Source: Bacteroidales bacterium UBA1182
GTDB taxonomy: Bacteria; Bacteroidota; Bacteroidia; Bacteroidales; Bacteroidaceae
Length of the DNA: 7,903 bases
Direction: 5' to 3'
Assembly: GCA_002310015.1 (NCBI GenBank)
Contig: DBYQ01000085.1
Coordinates: forward strand, 5,447 to 13,349
The translations under genes and the position numbers were made by a program. The notes under the pieces were generated by a model. It was not told the DNA's origin and did no database searches. It saw only the letters and a program-made list of their open reading frames with translations. Each line of letters begins with the position of its first letter. Position 1 is the stretch's first letter. Below, piece after piece: positions 6,392 to 7,903 of the stretch.

Positions 6392-7095
6392 CAATGTTTC
6401 TGTCCGGCCAGATTCATAATATGTACCGATACAAGCGCGGCAGTCTCAGTACGCAGGCGTGACGGACCCAATGAAATGGGGTTGAAACCCGCTTTCAGAG
6501 CCATATCTATCTCTGCAGGGCTGAAATCGCCCTCAGGACCTATCAGCACCACAGCATCATGTCCCGGAACCACGGCATCCTGCAGCAGCACTTTACTGCC
6601 AGGCTCACAATGTGCGATAAACCTGTCACCCTTAAGACCACTCTCTATGAATGTACGGAAAGAGGTCATTCCGTTAAGAACCGGAAGAGTAGCCTTCTGC
6701 GACTGTTTCATGGCCGATACGGCTATCTTCTCAATGCGTTCCATCTTTATTACATCACGCTCAGAGTGTTCTGTCTTAAGGAACGTAATCTCATCAACAC
6801 CTATCTCTACGGCCTTTTCCACAAACCATTCATTACGGTCCATCAGTTTGGTGGGAGCCATTGCAATATGCAGATGCCCGTTCCACAAAGGCTCCTGCCG
6901 TTCCTCACTCTCAATATGGACCATGCACCTTTTGCCCTGTGCGGCACTTATCACCGCATTGTAGAAAGAGCCTTTTCCATCAGTAATGCGCAGGCTGTCA
7001 CCCTCTTTCATGCGCAGCACACGCAGGCAGTGTCCCGCCTCCTCCTGAGGCAGTCCCATATCACTCTTTATGTCAGGACAGTAGAATAACCACAT
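6391..7095 (-). CDS. rsmE: 16S rRNA (uracil(1498)-N(3))-methyltransferase RsmE
   Basis: A 234-residue SPOUT-class methyltransferase that methylates N3 of U1498 in 16S rRNA at the decoding region, using S-adenosylmethionine. The N-terminal part (about 1-65) is the small RNA-binding PUA-like domain, with HCLRVLRMKEGD at 22-33. The rest is the trefoil-knot domain, with KAVEIGV (94-100), the SAM-site GPEGDFS (186-192) and SLGPSRLRTETAA (208-220). Nothing is missing and length is normal. It lies six bases after the stop of the bifunctional nuclease gene and overlaps truA by one base, so it is mid-operon. Confidence 0.97.
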   Translation of the reverse strand: MWLFYCPDIKSDMGLPQEEAGHCLRVLRMKEGDSLRITDGKGSFYNAVISAAQGKRCMVHIESEERQEPLWNGHLHIAMAPTKLMDRNEWFVEKAVEIGVDEITFLKTEHSERDVIKMERIEKIAVSAMKQSQKATLPVLNGMTSFRTFIESGLKGDRFIAHCEPGSKVLLQDAVVPGHDAVVLIGPEGDFSPAEIDMALKAGFNPISLGPSRLRTETAALVSVHIMNLAGQKH

Positions 7096-7101
7096 AATGG
7101 T

Positions 7102-7683
7102 TCAGATAAGGTCAGAATCCGTTTCATCACTATGGCTGCGGCTGTTAATCTCATCCCTCAGCCTTGCCGCAAACTCATAGTTCTCATTGGCAACCGCCTG
7201 CGCCATAGCCTCCTTAAGCACCTTGGTGCTGGCTGTCGCAATAGGGAGTGAGTATGCACCGTTTGACTCCAAGCGCACACAGTTACGTTCCAGCAGTTCC
7301 TCCTCTATATATACGGGTACACCCGTGCGAACCGCAAGAGCAAGCGCATCCGATGTACGACTGTCAACGTATGTAATGTTTCCGTCACGCTCTATATAAA
7401 TATGTGAGTAGAAAATTCCACCCTTAATCCTGTATATGTCAACCTCTACAAGGGATCCGTCAAATGATTTAAGTGTCTTAAGGTAAAGGTCATAAATACC
7501 AGGACGAGGCATCTTGTGATGATACAGGCTTATGGCTATGGCCTGTGCCTCAAGCGGCCCCACAAGCACCGGCAGGCAGCGTGTCCCGCCCTTCTCGCGG
7601 AGCAACGTCACAAGTGCGAAATCTGACGGCAACCTGTTCAGTATCTCGCCCACCTCCATCTCTATCTTGGATTTCTTCTCCAT
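7102..7683 (-). CDS. Bifunctional nuclease family protein with C-terminal UVR motif
   Basis: A 193-residue protein. Residues 1-135 form a BFN (DUF151) domain, with VLVGPLEAQAIAISL (39-53) and DSRTSDALALAVRTGVPVYI (107-126), a family proposed to have both RNase and DNase activity. Residues 156-180 (LKEAMAQAVANENYEFAARLRDEI) form a UVR motif like that of UvrB and UvrC, probably a protein-contact coiled hairpin. The combination is common in Bacteroidetes and fits a nucleic-acid or stress role; the exact function is unknown. I choose the ATG at 7683. An upstream TTG at 7701 would overlap a good -7 promoter element and adds MYFCIS, with no family similarity. It is the first gene of a four-gene operon with rsmE, truA and the DUF3256 gene. 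Confidence 0.93.
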   Translation of the reverse strand: MEKKSKIEMEVGEILNRLPSDFALVTLLREKGGTRCLPVLVGPLEAQAIAISLYHHKMPRPGIYDLYLKTLKSFDGSLVEVDIYRIKGGIFYSHIYIERDGNITYVDSRTSDALALAVRTGVPVYIEEELLERNCVRLESNGAYSLPIATASTKVLKEAMAQAVANENYEFAARLRDEINSRSHSDETDSDLI

Positions 7684-7690
7684 ACTTATG

Positions 7691-7698
7691 CAAAAATA
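7691..7698 (-). promoter_or_regulatory. Candidate -7 promoter element for the bifunctional nuclease operon
   Basis: On the minus strand the sequence TATTTTTG matches the Bacteroidetes -7 consensus TAnnTTTG in full. It ends only seven bases before the ATG at 7683, so transcripts would have almost no leader. I do not see a good -33 TTTG at 17-23 bases upstream; the nearest is GTTCGG about 16-20 bases away. The call is therefore moderate. Confidence 0.4.
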
Positions 7699-7700
7699 CA

Positions 7701-7779
7701 AAATAAAGGTTTACCGAACTCGTTTTCTGCGTTTAATAAACAATTCACATTAGAGCGAAGCCCTAACCCGCCTGGAAGG
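7701..7779. repeat. Direct repeat copy 1 (period 100 bp)
   Basis: Matches 7801-7879 at an offset of exactly 100 bases. The stretch from TTTTCTGCG through GTTTAATAAACAAT, then GCGAAGCCCTAACCCGCCTG, is almost identical, with four base differences over 7731-7780. A small compensating shift lies near 7715-7725. It contains CCGCC-TGGAA-GGCGG (7768-7782), a 5-bp hairpin, and an imperfect AGAGC-GAA-GCCCT stem. The left end reaches into the presumed promoter of the bifunctional nuclease operon. Confidence 0.8.
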
Positions 7780-7785
7780 CGGCCT

Positions 7786-7800
7786 TTTCGCGGAGCGAAA
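7786..7800. repeat. Short hairpin between direct repeats
   Basis: TTTCGC (7786-7791) pairs perfectly with GCGAAA (7795-7800) over a GGA loop. It lies in the unique part between the two direct-repeat copies. No thymine tract follows on either strand that would make it a convincing terminator. Confidence 0.4.
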
Positions 7801-7879
7801 TAAAAAAGGTTATTTAACTCGTTTTTCTGCGTTTAATAAACAATTTACATTAGGGCGAAGCCCTAACCCGCCTGAAAGG
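7801..7879. repeat. Direct repeat copy 2 (period 100 bp)
   Basis: Second copy of the repeat at 7701-7779. Here the stem is perfect: TTAGGGC-GAA-GCCCTAA (7850-7866), a 7-bp hairpin with a three-base loop, which is damaged by one base in copy 1. No open reading frame of note overlaps it. It looks like an intergenic structured repeat rather than a gene fragment. Confidence 0.8.
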
Positions 7880-7903
7880 GATAGTGTTCCAAAAAGTGTG
7901 TCT
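7880..7903. mobile_element. Possible terminal inverted repeat of an insertion sequence at window edge
   Basis: The last bases read on the minus strand as AGACACACTTTTTGGAACAC, then TATC. This looks like the terminus of a Bacteroidales insertion sequence (possibly IS256-like, from memory) whose body, if any, would lie beyond the window. No transposase sequence is visible, so this is a tentative call. Confidence 0.25.

Noticed and set aside
6326..6964. 212-codon plus-strand frame opposite rsmE
   Set aside because: The length is notable, but rsmE on the other strand has all family motifs, and the plus-strand protein is Ser/Ile-rich without any family signature.
1..7903. CRISPR array, tRNA, rRNA or phage genes
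   Set aside because: No regularly spaced short repeats with unique spacers, no cloverleaf-like segment, no rRNA sequence and no phage structural genes were seen.

Overview
The window looks like chromosomal DNA of a member of the Bacteroidales (Bacteroides, Phocaeicola, Prevotella or a relative). The evidence is a promoter of the Bacteroidetes type (TTTG, 19 bases, TACCTTTG) before a type B L31 gene, A/T-rich leaders without clear Shine-Dalgarno sequences, a DUF3256-type secreted protein, and a bifunctional-nuclease gene with a UVR tail next to rsmE and truA. The species cannot be named from the sequence alone.

Layout from left to right. Positions 1-695 (minus) hold the first two thirds of a class II fructose-bisphosphate aldolase, cut by the window edge. 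Positions 696-1200 are non-coding and contain a 271-bp inverted-repeat element (881-1151). Positions 1201-4492 (minus) are a three-gene operon with 4-base ATGA overlaps. It encodes a polar amino-acid-type ABC importer: a stand-alone permease, a lipoprotein-like substrate-binding domain fused to a second permease, and an ATPase with a 110-residue C-terminal extension. Divergently, 4635-4892 (plus) is rpmE2 with a clear promoter. A terminator hairpin framed by two 33-bp inverted REP-like arms (4887-5013) separates it from a convergent minus-strand operon at 5008-7683: bifunctional nuclease, rsmE, truA and a DUF3256 protein, tightly packed. The right edge (7701-7903) is non-coding, with two direct repeats 100 bp apart and possibly the tip of an insertion sequence.

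The housekeeping genes are ordinary: glycolysis, ribosome, rRNA methylation and tRNA pseudouridylation. The unusual part is the ABC importer. Its binding protein reads in circularly permuted order, with the half that normally lies at the C-terminus first and the N-terminal half second, and it is then joined to the permease. There is no free binding protein gene nearby. The ATPase carries what looks like a degenerate GHKL/anti-sigma-type domain in the place where some importers carry regulatory domains. If both readings hold, this is a self-contained importer with a tethered permuted receptor and a fused regulatory domain. The other items of interest are three families of structured intergenic repeats, one of which supplies the stop codons of two convergent genes.
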